The notes below the pieces were generated by a model. The model did not search any database. It had not been told where the DNA came from and saw only the letters and a list, made by a program, of their open reading frames with translations. 55,149 nt of DNA from Melioribacteraceae bacterium (GTDB taxonomy: Bacteria > Bacteroidota > Ignavibacteria > Ignavibacteriales > Melioribacteraceae). Below are positions 26,505 to 35,711 of this stretch, piece by piece. The translations under genes were made by a program, and so were the position numbers. The DNA lies in NCBI GenBank assembly GCA_016342755.1, contig JAEINS010000028.1, positions 1 through 55,149 of the forward strand, given 5' to 3'. The number at the start of each line of letters is the position of its first letter. Position 1 is the first letter of the stretch.

Positions 26505-26530
26505 GCAGCTTCGTTTTGGAGCTGCTTCTT
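26505..26530 (+). terminator. terminator after the barrel operon
   Basis: GCAGCT and AGCTGC arms with a nine-base loop start four bases after the stop and are followed by TTCTTT. Confidence 0.6.
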
Positions 26531-26637
26531 TAAATAAGTCTTTTTTATTGAAATAGTGCAACCTTTTAATGCGGCAAAGAGTCTAAACTCCAAATTGATA
26601 ATTTTACATTAATTTAAAATAACTTTTGGAGTTGAAA

Positions 26638-27576
26638 ATGAGATCATTAAAATACGTATTTATTTTAATATTAAGCATGATTGTGATGACGGGGTCAATT
26701 TTTGCCGGGACTGAAAAAAACATAAAAAAAAGTTTTGATGTAAGTTATGGCGGAAAATTAAGTCTGGATTCGGATCTTGGTTCAATAAAGGTTAATACCA
26801 GTAATTCTGAAGTTGTAGAGGTCGAAATTAAATTATACGCAAAGGCTAATGATGAAGATGATGCAGAAGAAATTTTTGAAGATTTTGATATTAACTTTAA
26901 CCATAGTGGTGATAATGTTAAAATTGATGCTGATTATAGGAAAAGTAAATCATGGTTTGGAAACTGGAATAATAAATTAAAAGTGAAATTTATAATAACT
27001 GTTCCTTCAAATTATAATTTAGATCTGTCAACATCAGGCGGAAGTATTTCTGTTAGCGATATTAAAGGAAAAGTAGATGCAAAAACATCAGGCGGAAGTT
27101 TAGAGTTTGCGCATGTAATGGGCGAACTTAATGGTAAAACATCGGGCGGAAGTATTTCATTAGATAAATGTGATGGCGATGTTGACGTACATACATCGGG
27201 CGGCAGCATAACTATTGGTGAAGTTAAAGGAAGAGTATTTGCAAAAACTTCCGGTGGAAAAATTTCTGTTGAAGAAGTTATGGGTCAGATTAAAGCATCA
27301 ACATCAGGCGGATCAATTTCTGCCGCAATTTCGAAACAGCCCGAAGCCGATTGTGAATTAAAAACTTCCGGCGGAAGTATTAATGTTAAACTTAGTAATA
27401 ATATTAATGCTTACCTGGATGCAAGAACAAGCGGAGGTTCTGTTGATTGCGATTTCCCGGTTACTGTCAGAGGTAAAATGAAATCAAACAGACTTGAAGG
27501 GAAAATTAATGACGGCGGGCCACAGCTTTATTTTAGAACTTCCGGCGGAAGCATTATAATTAGAGAAATTAACTAG
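26638..27576 (+). CDS. secreted DUF4097-type beta-helix protein with TSGGS repeats
   Basis: The 312-residue protein has a signal peptide (1-23, SIFA-G) and a beta-rich region with an acidic patch (about 60-85). From about residue 125 to the end nine TSGG units recur every 16-27 residues (STSGGSISV, KTSGGSLEF, HTSGGSITI, KTSGGKISV, RTSGGSVDC and so on). This is the DUF4097 adhesin-like right-handed beta-helix. Each rung presents the Thr-Ser-Gly-Gly turn on the same face. The ATG at 26638 follows TTGGAG. Such proteins are cell-envelope components of unknown ligand. The codons of the repeats have diverged, so the array is old. Confidence 0.88.
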   Translation: MRSLKYVFILILSMIVMTGSIFAGTEKNIKKSFDVSYGGKLSLDSDLGSIKVNTSNSEVVEVEIKLYAKANDEDDAEEIFEDFDINFNHSGDNVKIDADYRKSKSWFGNWNNKLKVKFIITVPSNYNLDLSTSGGSISVSDIKGKVDAKTSGGSLEFAHVMGELNGKTSGGSISLDKCDGDVDVHTSGGSITIGEVKGRVFAKTSGGKISVEEVMGQIKASTSGGSISAAISKQPEADCELKTSGGSINVKLSNNINAYLDARTSGGSVDCDFPVTVRGKMKSNRLEGKINDGGPQLYFRTSGGSIIIREIN

Positions 27577-27598
27577 TATTAAATAAATTTTTAGAACG

Positions 27599-27635
27599 GC
27601 CATTCATTCTTTTATTAGGGTGAATGGCTTTTTTA
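27599..27635 (+). terminator. intrinsic terminator
   Basis: GCCATTCA and TGAATGGC arms followed by TTTTTT, 23 bases after the stop of the DUF4097 gene. Confidence 0.85.
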
Positions 27636-27708
27636 TATTCTTGATTTTACCTTCCAATAAAGATAAGTTTAGCGTTTAATTTATTCATATTATTATGGGG
27701 ATAAAAAT

Positions 27709-30051
27709 ATGAGAAGGATTCTTATATTCGTTCTAACAATTTGTTTGTTTACTTCAGTTTTTGCACAATTCGATTCACCCAAAAGAGAATTAAGAGCAGC
27801 TTGGATTTCTACTGTTGTTAATATCGACTGGCCTAATTCCCGGACAGCTTCAACTCAAAGTCAGAAAGACGCTCTTATAAATATTTTAGATTATTTAAAA
27901 GAAGCAAATATAAATGCAGTTGTGTTTCAGGTTCGTCCGGCTTGTGATGCAATGTACCAGTCAAAATACGAACCATGGTCTTATTGGTTAACCGGGAAGC
28001 AGGGAAAAGCTCCAAGTCCGTTTTACGATCCGTTAAAATTTGCGGTTGAAGAAGCACACAAACGTGGAATGGAACTTCATGCCTGGTTTAATCCATACAG
28101 AGTTGATAAAAAATACGGAATGACTTTGGCCGAGAACAATCCCGCGGTTCAACATCCGGATTGGGTTCTTACAATTGATGGGAATAAAATTCTTAATCCC
28201 GGATTGCCCGAAGTAAGAGAGCATGTTAAAAATGTTATTATGGATGTTGTAACCAGATACGATGTAGATGCAGTTCATTTTGATGATTATTTTTATCTTG
28301 AAGGAATTACAACACAGGATGATGATACGTATAAAAATTATAAAAGAGGATTTACAAGTAAAGCGGGTTGGAGAAGAGACAATGTTCATGAGCTTATTAG
28401 AGCGTTATATTCTTCCATTCAGGAAACAAAACCGCATGTTAAACTGGGAATGAGTCCGTTTGGTATTTGGAGACCGGGACAAGGCGGTCCGGCGGGAATT
28501 GTTGGCTGGGATGTATATAATACAATTTACTGCGATGCAATAACCTGGTTAGATGAACAAATTATAGATTACCTGGCTCCTCAATTATACTGGAAGTTTG
28601 GCGGCGGTCAGGATTATAGCACGCTGGCACGCTGGTGGGCTTTACAAAGAAATGGAAGACATATTTATCCCGGACTCGCATTTTATCGTGTTGGACAAAG
28701 TACGTTTGATAAAACCCAGCTAGGTAAAATGATTAAATTAAATAGAACGACTATGGGTGTTGAAGGACAGGTGTTTTTTACTGCTAATGATTTTAAAACC
28801 AATGCGGAAGGAAATACAGATACATTAAAAAATAATTATTTTAAGTATAAAGCTCTGCTTCCACAAATGGATTGGAAAGATAATGTTGCTCCTCAGGCTC
28901 CGGCTAATTTGGCGTTTGGAAGAGTTGAAGGTCTTGGAACCACCGGTATAACATGGAAAAAACCATCCGATGAAGATATTGCACGTTATGCGCTTTATAT
29001 GTTTGATGATACAAATATTGATTTAACAGACCCGACAAAAATTGTTGATGTAACTTCTGATAATTATTTTGTAGTTGATGAAAGATTTTCAAACGAAACA
29101 AAAAACTATGTTGTTACTGCATTAGATCATAATAATAATGAAAGCGTAAATAGTGCTGTTTTTACATTTCAGCCAGCTATAGCTGCTCCAAGTACACCAA
29201 GCCTAATTTCTCCAAGTATAGCTGCGGAAAATATTGGCGACACTGTTTTATTGAAATGGAATTATGCTGAACATGCAGTTTCATATAATTTGCAGATTGC
29301 TTTGAATGAAAGTTTTAATATTTCGTTTTTACGTAAAGATGGAATTGTTGATACTTCTTTTGCAGTAACTGGAATGGATGGTGAGCAAACGTATTATTGG
29401 AGAGTTAGAGCTGAAAACTCAGCCGGTGAAAGTGAATACTCTGATATTTATAGTTTTACAACTGGTTTCCCGGCTGCGCCAAGTTTGGTTTATCCGACAG
29501 ATGTTACAACCGATGTTGAATTAAATCCAACGTTTATGTGGACTGCTAAAGATGGTATAACTGAGTATGGTTTTCAGTTATACGAAGGTTTAAGTACATC
29601 GGGCAATTTTTTAGTAATTGATACAACTCTTGCTGATACAACTTTTTCTGTAAGTGATCTTAAGACAGACCAGTTATATAACTGGAGAGTTTACGCTAAA
29701 AATGATTTAGGAAAAGGAAATTGGGCTGATGTATTTAAGTTCAAAACCGGAACTGCTACCGATGTTGAAAGTTCGAATGATGTTGTTACTGAATTTAGAC
29801 TTAAACAAAATTATCCAAATCCGTTTAATCCAAGTACTACAATAGAATATTCAGTTTCAGAGGTTACTACGGTTAAACTACAAATATATGATATGCTTGG
29901 CCGCGAAGTGAAAATTTTAGTTAATGAAACTCAATCTGCGGGAAATTATTCAGTTGTGTTTGACGCGTCAAATCTTGCAAGCGGTATGTATATCTACAAA
30001 TTACAAGCCGGACAATATAATTCTACCAAAAAACTGATTTTATTGAAGTAA
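27709..30051 (+). CDS. GHL10-family glycosidase-like T9SS cargo, short paralogue
   Basis: The 780-residue protein has a signal peptide (1-19) and a GHL10/DUF187 barrel (about 22-390). The barrel is marked by ELRAAWISTVVNIDWP, MELHAWFNPYR, VDAVHFDDYFY and YLAPQLYW. Three fibronectin-III-like modules follow (about 395-685), then a type IX sorting domain (about 700-780, NYPNPFNPSTTIEY to KKLILLK). The E. coli relative DigH cleaves denuded peptidoglycan strands, so a glycosidase acting on glycan at or outside the cell surface is likely. A near-identical but longer paralogue follows. GGGGAT precedes the ATG. Confidence 0.92.
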   Translation: MRRILIFVLTICLFTSVFAQFDSPKRELRAAWISTVVNIDWPNSRTASTQSQKDALINILDYLKEANINAVVFQVRPACDAMYQSKYEPWSYWLTGKQGKAPSPFYDPLKFAVEEAHKRGMELHAWFNPYRVDKKYGMTLAENNPAVQHPDWVLTIDGNKILNPGLPEVREHVKNVIMDVVTRYDVDAVHFDDYFYLEGITTQDDDTYKNYKRGFTSKAGWRRDNVHELIRALYSSIQETKPHVKLGMSPFGIWRPGQGGPAGIVGWDVYNTIYCDAITWLDEQIIDYLAPQLYWKFGGGQDYSTLARWWALQRNGRHIYPGLAFYRVGQSTFDKTQLGKMIKLNRTTMGVEGQVFFTANDFKTNAEGNTDTLKNNYFKYKALLPQMDWKDNVAPQAPANLAFGRVEGLGTTGITWKKPSDEDIARYALYMFDDTNIDLTDPTKIVDVTSDNYFVVDERFSNETKNYVVTALDHNNNESVNSAVFTFQPAIAAPSTPSLISPSIAAENIGDTVLLKWNYAEHAVSYNLQIALNESFNISFLRKDGIVDTSFAVTGMDGEQTYYWRVRAENSAGESEYSDIYSFTTGFPAAPSLVYPTDVTTDVELNPTFMWTAKDGITEYGFQLYEGLSTSGNFLVIDTTLADTTFSVSDLKTDQLYNWRVYAKNDLGKGNWADVFKFKTGTATDVESSNDVVTEFRLKQNYPNPFNPSTTIEYSVSEVTTVKLQIYDMLGREVKILVNETQSAGNYSVVFDASNLASGMYIYKLQAGQYNSTKKLILLK

Positions 30052-30060
30052 TAAATTTCA

Positions 30061-30092
30061 AAGATGACATCTTTTTAAAAGATGTCATCTTT
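30061..30092 (+). terminator. palindromic terminator, copy 1
   Basis: AAGATGACATCTTTT faces AAAAGATGTCATCTT, a 15-base perfect stem ten bases after the stop. A nearly identical palindrome follows the paralogous gene at 33171-33204. Confidence 0.75.
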
Positions 30093-30219
30093 CCTTAACG
30101 TCAGTCTTAATACTATATCTTAACCTTGCCCAAACTCCTCCTAATTCTCCTTGATTTTGCCTCACATTAAGAATAACTTTATTTAATAAATTCTTCTAAA
30201 TATTATTGTGGGGACAACA

Positions 30220-33156
30220 ATGAAAAGAGTTTTTACTCTCTTACTTATTCTAATAATGTCGTGCAAAATATCCGCACAGACAGATTTACCAAAAAGAGAA
30301 TACCGCGGTGCATGGCTTTCAACAGTAGCAAATATCGATTGGCCGAAATCACCATCAAATTCAACAGATCAGAAAAAGGCTGACTTAATTGAAATTCTGG
30401 ATTATTTAAAAGATGTAAACTTAAATAAAGTTGTATTTCAAATAAGACCTGCATGCGATGCGCTGTATGCTTCTGAAATTGAACCATGGTCGTATTGGCT
30501 GACTGGCAGACAGGGAAAAGCTCCCAGCCCGTTTTTTGATCCATTGGAGTTTGCTATTGAAGAGGCACATAAAAGAGGAATGGAGCTTCATGCATGGTTT
30601 AATCCTTATCGTGTAGCGTATGACTCATGGAATCTAAGCCTTGATCCTAATAACGTTGCGGTAAAGTATCCTGACTGGGTTTTAAGAGTTGATGACAAAA
30701 GAATTCTGGATCCGGGATTACCGCAGGTTCGTGAACATGTTTTAAGTGTTATTATGGATGTTGTAAAAAGGTATGATGTTGACGGTATTCATTTTGATGA
30801 TTATTTCTACATTCAGGGTATTTCATCTCAGGATGATGCCACCTACGCTGCACATAATGAAAAAGGTATTACTAACAAAGGAGATTGGCGCAGAGACAAC
30901 GTAAATGAACTTATGCGAATGATATATGGGGCAATTCAGGAAGAAGATCCTCTTGTTAAGTTTGGGCAGAGCCCGGCTGGTATTTGGAAAAACGGAGAAC
31001 CAGCTGGAATTTTTGGTAATCCGGCATATTCTGCTTTATACTGCGATGCTGTTGCATGGTTAGATGAGCAGATTATAGATTACCTAACACCCCAATTATA
31101 TTGGCCTTTCGGCGGAGGAACTGATTATGGTGCATTGATGCCTTGGTGGGTGGAGCATAGAAATGAAAGACATATTCTACCAGGTCTTCCGATATATCGT
31201 GTTGGTCAATCTGGATTTGATAGTGAGCTAATGGGTGAAATGGTTGATTTAAATAGAGCTACTGAAGGCTGTTATGGTCAGACATTTTTTACTTCGGGCG
31301 ATTTCAAAGATAATCATTTAAATACTACAACCTTGTTAAAGAATAATCAATTTAAGTATAAAGCTTTGATTCCATCGATGGAATGGAAAGAACAATATCC
31401 GCCTGGTGCTCCGGGTGAGTTAAGATTTGGAAGAGTTGCAGAACTCGGTACAACCGGGTTAACATGGAATGCGCCACCTGAAGATGATGTTGCCAGATAT
31501 GTAATTTATTCATCAACTAATGCAAGTTTTGATACTGAGGATCCGAAAAATATTTTGGATGTAACTTCAAAAAACTATTATTTAGTTGGTGAAAACTTCC
31601 CGACAGAGATGAGGTATTATAGAGTTACAGCTTTAGATAGAAATAATAATGAAAGTGCGGTTAGTGATTTATTTATTTATCAGCCAACTACAACTCTTCC
31701 TTCCGTACCATTATTAGTATTGCCGGAACATGCCGCTGAAAATATTACTGATACAGTTGTGTGTAAATGGAACTATGCTTTTAACGCAACTAGTTATACT
31801 TTGCAGATTGCAGCTGATTCTGATTTTACAACCACGGTTAGTCAGTATACAGAGATTCTTGATACCGCATTTGCTGTAACTGGTCTTGATGGTATTACAA
31901 CTTATTATTGGAGAGTTAAGTCCGTTAACATAAATGGTAATAGCGTTTATTCTGATGTGTTTAATTTTACAACTGGTTTTCCTGCCGCGCCGGATTTAGT
32001 TTCTCCGGAAGATATAGCAATTGAGTTGGATCTTGATCTTTTATTTACATGGAGCGAAGTTGAAAATGCTGTAAGTTATCAGTTTCAGTTATTTGAAGGA
32101 TTATCAACAAATAGTGAAATGATTATTATAGATACAACTGTTACAGATGCCAGTCTGTCTGTAGTTAACTTAAAATCCGGTACATTTTATAATTGGCGGG
32201 TTAGAGTTACAAATATTTATGGAACCGGTAAATGGACATCATTTAAATTCAAAACAAAAATAGTTTTACCGGAGATACCGGAAAAAGTATTCCCGGTAGA
32301 AGGACAAAATGATTTAGGCGAAAGTGTTGAAATTAAATGGAATAAATCTGAAAACGCTGATAGATATGATTTTCAATTTTCGGCGGAGAGTGAGTTTGTG
32401 GATTATATGATTTCGGAAAAGGATTTAGCTGATACTTCATATACTGTAACAGACCTTTCGGGAGAAACAACTTACTATTGGAGAATTAGGGGTGTTAACA
32501 ATGGCGGAAAAAGCGACTACTCTGAAACATTTACTTTTACAACCGGATTCCCGGCTACTCCGAAAATTCTGTATCCCGGAGATTTAGCGCTTGATCTGGA
32601 ACTTGATCCGATATTGACCTGGTCTTCGACAGAAACAGCAGCAGAATATCACGTACAGCTATCTGCAGGTGTTTCGGTAAATGTGGAAAACGCAATTGTA
32701 GATACTGTAGTTTCTGATACAACATATTATGTTTTGTTATCGGGTGTAAACACAGTTTATTCCTGGAGAGTTAAAGCTCTTAATAATATTGGGGAAAGTA
32801 ACTGGACAACAAATTATAAACTAGAAAATTATAAATTCAAAACTAATTCTGAACCTATTACATCGGTTAAAAACATAGATAGTGAAATCCCGAATAAATA
32901 TGAGTTATATCAGAACTATCCAAATCCGTTTAATCCTTCTACAATTATTAAATATGATTTAGCAGAAATATCTGATGTAAATTTATCTGTTTATGATATG
33001 CTGGGAAGAAAAGTAGTTGAACTTGTAAATGAAAATAAAATGGCCGGAAAGTATAAAATTCAATTTGACGCTGAAAACCTTTCAAGCGGAATTTATTTTT
33101 ATAGATTAACGGCTGGTAGTTTTGTTTCCAGTAAAAAACTGATTTTCATAAAGTAG
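30220..33156 (+). CDS. GHL10-family glycosidase-like T9SS cargo, long paralogue
   Basis: A 978-residue paralogue of the preceding gene. It has the same signal peptide and GHL10 domain (REYRGAWLSTVANIDWP, MELHAWFNPYR, VDGIHFDDYFY, YLTPQLYWPFGGG), then five rather than three fibronectin-III-like modules, and the same sorting tail (NYPNPFNPSTIIKY to KKLIFIK). The extra 200 residues correspond to two added modules (about 690-880), so module duplication separates the pair. The ATG at 30220 is preferred over a GTG 12 bases upstream. It is probably a tandem gene duplication. Confidence 0.92.
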   Translation: MKRVFTLLLILIMSCKISAQTDLPKREYRGAWLSTVANIDWPKSPSNSTDQKKADLIEILDYLKDVNLNKVVFQIRPACDALYASEIEPWSYWLTGRQGKAPSPFFDPLEFAIEEAHKRGMELHAWFNPYRVAYDSWNLSLDPNNVAVKYPDWVLRVDDKRILDPGLPQVREHVLSVIMDVVKRYDVDGIHFDDYFYIQGISSQDDATYAAHNEKGITNKGDWRRDNVNELMRMIYGAIQEEDPLVKFGQSPAGIWKNGEPAGIFGNPAYSALYCDAVAWLDEQIIDYLTPQLYWPFGGGTDYGALMPWWVEHRNERHILPGLPIYRVGQSGFDSELMGEMVDLNRATEGCYGQTFFTSGDFKDNHLNTTTLLKNNQFKYKALIPSMEWKEQYPPGAPGELRFGRVAELGTTGLTWNAPPEDDVARYVIYSSTNASFDTEDPKNILDVTSKNYYLVGENFPTEMRYYRVTALDRNNNESAVSDLFIYQPTTTLPSVPLLVLPEHAAENITDTVVCKWNYAFNATSYTLQIAADSDFTTTVSQYTEILDTAFAVTGLDGITTYYWRVKSVNINGNSVYSDVFNFTTGFPAAPDLVSPEDIAIELDLDLLFTWSEVENAVSYQFQLFEGLSTNSEMIIIDTTVTDASLSVVNLKSGTFYNWRVRVTNIYGTGKWTSFKFKTKIVLPEIPEKVFPVEGQNDLGESVEIKWNKSENADRYDFQFSAESEFVDYMISEKDLADTSYTVTDLSGETTYYWRIRGVNNGGKSDYSETFTFTTGFPATPKILYPGDLALDLELDPILTWSSTETAAEYHVQLSAGVSVNVENAIVDTVVSDTTYYVLLSGVNTVYSWRVKALNNIGESNWTTNYKLENYKFKTNSEPITSVKNIDSEIPNKYELYQNYPNPFNPSTIIKYDLAEISDVNLSVYDMLGRKVVELVNENKMAGKYKIQFDAENLSSGIYFYRLTAGSFVSSKKLIFIK

Positions 33157-33170
33157 AAATCAAACTTCTT

Positions 33171-33204
33171 AAGATGACATCTTTTTAAAAAAGATGTCAT
33201 CTTT
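33171..33204 (+). terminator. palindromic terminator, copy 2
   Basis: AAGATGACATCTTTTT faces AAAAAAGATGTCATCTT, 15 bases after the stop. It matches the palindrome at 30061-30092 except for two added bases at the centre. Confidence 0.75.
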
Positions 33205-33399
33205 CTAAAAATCTAAATTGTATCATTTTGACTTCCATTGAAATCTTAAATTTTATTTTCTCAAAATGAGCCATCTCCATAGTTCTAATAATCCAAATTT
33301 GACCTAAATTACGCTATTTTGCCTGGCATATTAGTTGAAGTTATAGTCCCGGATGATAAAAAAGTATCATTCGCCTAGAAATAAAAAAGGGTGGTCAAA

Positions 33400-34359
33400 A
33401 TGGCATATGATTTAAAAAATCATAATGGGTTGAAGAATGACGCGCTGATTATTGAGAAGGAAAATGTTTTAAGAGTAGGTGGAACTCATGAAACAGAAAA
33501 AGATTCTCTAATTAAAAAAAGTGCGGAATATGTATCTTCATTATTAACAGAAACTAATACGGAACATACTGTTGTTAAGAACATTGTTACACATGATGAC
33601 AAACAGATTATTGTTTCGAAAAAGAATACCTCGGTTTATCCGGGAGAATCCATTCAAGATAAAGATGTAATCTCATCGATTGAAAAAAACATTGACAATA
33701 AATCTGCTATTGATCCAAATTTGATACGGTCCAGTATCGATTCTAATTTAGGATTAGAAGAAGATACGAAGTCAAGATCAATATTAGAAGCCGATGATGA
33801 TGATCTCCAATTTGATCCTTATGACTTAAAATTTGAAGAAGAAGAGGTTGAGGAAGTCAATTATAGTCAGATAATGGGATCCAATATTCCGGTTGATCAT
33901 ATACAAATTAACTCTCAGGATTTTGATGAAAAACAACTTTATAAATTTGGCAAAACCAATCTGGGTTATCCAAATAATAGTTCGGAAGATGTTTTTAAAA
34001 AAGAAAAATTTTCTACTGCCAGATTAGCTGATGTAACAATAATTAAAGTCAACTTAAAAAAATGTGCGTTACCTGTAGCGGTTGATTTTAAGGAGTTACT
34101 GGAAAAAGAAACAAGTTGTGGCTCATCTAATCTAATTATCGATCTTACTCAGGTTACACTTCTTGATTCAGCCTGTTTAGGAGCTATCTTTTATATACGC
34201 AAGAAAGTTGAGAAATCCCGCGGAAGTGTTTCATTAGTTAATTCAAAACAGACTAAACTGCCTCTTTTATTCATTCATGGTGTTGAAAAATATTTCAAAT
34301 TATTTTACAACTTAGATCATGCAATCAGTTTTTATTCTAAAAAGAATATTGCAAGTTAA
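33400..34359 (+). CDS. STAS-domain protein with long acidic N-terminal region
   Basis: The 319-residue protein has an N-terminal region (1-205) of charged, low-complexity sequence, with an acidic patch at about 130-155 (EADDDDLQFD, EEEEVEEV). A C-terminal STAS domain (about 210-315) follows, of the kind found in anti-sigma-factor antagonists. In the SpoIIAA-type motif DSSGLG the usually phosphorylated second Ser is replaced: the text here is DSACLG. A KNAME-like partner kinase gene is not nearby. It may bind another signalling protein constitutively. The ATG at 33400 is preceded by AAGGGTGG. It is followed by a bidirectional terminator. Confidence 0.75.
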   Translation: MAYDLKNHNGLKNDALIIEKENVLRVGGTHETEKDSLIKKSAEYVSSLLTETNTEHTVVKNIVTHDDKQIIVSKKNTSVYPGESIQDKDVISSIEKNIDNKSAIDPNLIRSSIDSNLGLEEDTKSRSILEADDDDLQFDPYDLKFEEEEVEEVNYSQIMGSNIPVDHIQINSQDFDEKQLYKFGKTNLGYPNNSSEDVFKKEKFSTARLADVTIIKVNLKKCALPVAVDFKELLEKETSCGSSNLIIDLTQVTLLDSACLGAIFYIRKKVEKSRGSVSLVNSKQTKLPLLFIHGVEKYFKLFYNLDHAISFYSKKNIAS

Positions 34360-34392
34360 TTAAAATTGTTGCCAGGGATGTTGAAGATTAAC

Positions 34393-34421
34393 AAAAAGGC
34401 TGTAATTATTTACGGCCTTTT
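34393..34421. terminator. bidirectional terminator
   Basis: AAAAGGCTGTAA and TTACGGCCTTTT form a stem with one G-T pair and flanking A and T runs. It lies between the convergent STAS and Kdo transferase genes and touches the stop of the latter. Confidence 0.85.
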
Positions 34422-35706
34422 ATATTTTGAGGGTGTTATAAATTTCGTGTATAATTTTTTCTGAAGCACCAAGATTTTTAGTAATATAATTGGTCGAAAT
34501 TTCACCAAGTTCATTTCTGATTTTATCGTTTCTTAAGATAGTACTAATCTTTTTATAAGCTTCTTTTTTATTTTTAACTAAAATGCCATTCTTAAGTTTA
34601 ACCATTTTTAGAGCTTCCTGAGAGTTTTCTATCTTTGGTCCAAAGAAAACAGGAATTCCGTAAACAGCGGGTTCAAGTACATTATGAATACCCTGTTTAA
34701 AACTTCCGCCAACGTAAGCAGCATCGGCATAATAATATAGAGAAAGAAGTATTCCAATCGAATCGATTATAATTACACTTTCGTTATCGTAATTATTCAT
34801 GTGCGAAAATCTGATTGACTTTATATTCTTAGATGACAATTGATTTTCTAGATTTTCAAGATGAGGAATTGTGGGTTCGTGCGGACAAAGAATAAAAACG
34901 GAATCAGAACTATATTTTTCCGATTTAATTATAACCGGCAAAAGTACTTCTTCATCGGCTTCCCAGGAGCTTCCTACAACAAAAACCTTTTTATTACTGA
35001 ATAATTCTGATTTGAAAAGTTTTTTATCTTTTGCCTGTAAACTTTTATAATGTACGCGGTCAAATCTTGTATCGCCAACTGCGCTTAATTTAGAATCATT
35101 AATTCCAAAATCTTTGAAGCTGTCTAAATCTTTTTCAGATACAGTAAGAATTTTTGTAACATTTTTATAAAGTGATTTATGAAAACTTTTAGCAAAAGGA
35201 GCTTTTCTTACAGAGTTTGGTCTCATAGTCGCATCAACAATAAAAGACGGAATTTTTAATCTGTTAAGTTGCCAGATATAATTAGGCCAAATATCGTATC
35301 TCATAAAAACCGCCATATTTGGTCTTACAAGTTTTAAAAATCTTGAAACGGCACTTGGTGTATCAAAGGGAAGATACGAAACTATATCGGCATAAGGATA
35401 GTTTTGCGAATTATTATAGCCAGACGGAGAGAAAAAGGTTACTATTATGTTAACATCCTTCTCCGATTTAATTTTTTGTATTATCGGTTTGGCTTGTTCA
35501 AATTCTCCCATAGAAGAAGAGTGAAACCAAATTAGTTTTTTCTTCCTGTCAAATCCAGTCAGATTTATAATAAGTTCTTCATAAAGTCTTCTGCGTCCAA
35601 TAAAACTTTCGCGCACTTTTTTATTGAATACAGTTACAATATTAAAGAATATTAGTAATAGCGGTAACGCAATAAAATTATAAATATAATACCAGAAATT
35701 GAGCAT
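34420..35706 (-). CDS. waaA: 3-deoxy-D-manno-octulosonic acid transferase
   Basis: The 428-residue enzyme adds Kdo to lipid A precursors at the inner membrane. It has an N-terminal membrane anchor (about 8-28), the motif HSSSMGEFE (62-70, with the catalytic Glu of the HxSS-GE signature at 68) and FMRYDIWPN near 135. In the second Rossmann domain GSSWEADEE, CPHEP and the nucleotide-binding AYVGGSFKQGIHNVLEP are visible. A second Kdo or lipid A gene is not in the window. It lies five bases after a GT9 glycosyltransferase gene on the same strand, which supports LPS core synthesis. Confidence 0.95.
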   Translation of the reverse strand: MLNFWYYIYNFIALPLLLIFFNIVTVFNKKVRESFIGRRRLYEELIINLTGFDRKKKLIWFHSSSMGEFEQAKPIIQKIKSEKDVNIIVTFFSPSGYNNSQNYPYADIVSYLPFDTPSAVSRFLKLVRPNMAVFMRYDIWPNYIWQLNRLKIPSFIVDATMRPNSVRKAPFAKSFHKSLYKNVTKILTVSEKDLDSFKDFGINDSKLSAVGDTRFDRVHYKSLQAKDKKLFKSELFSNKKVFVVGSSWEADEEVLLPVIIKSEKYSSDSVFILCPHEPTIPHLENLENQLSSKNIKSIRFSHMNNYDNESVIIIDSIGILLSLYYYADAAYVGGSFKQGIHNVLEPAVYGIPVFFGPKIENSQEALKMVKLKNGILVKNKKEAYKKISTILRNDKIRNELGEISTNYITKNLGASEKIIHEIYNTLKI

Positions 35707-35711
35707 AATAA

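Noticed and set aside
28033-28389. 118-residue frame opposite the first GHL10 gene
   Set aside because: It lies fully inside a strongly supported coding region and has no signals of its own.
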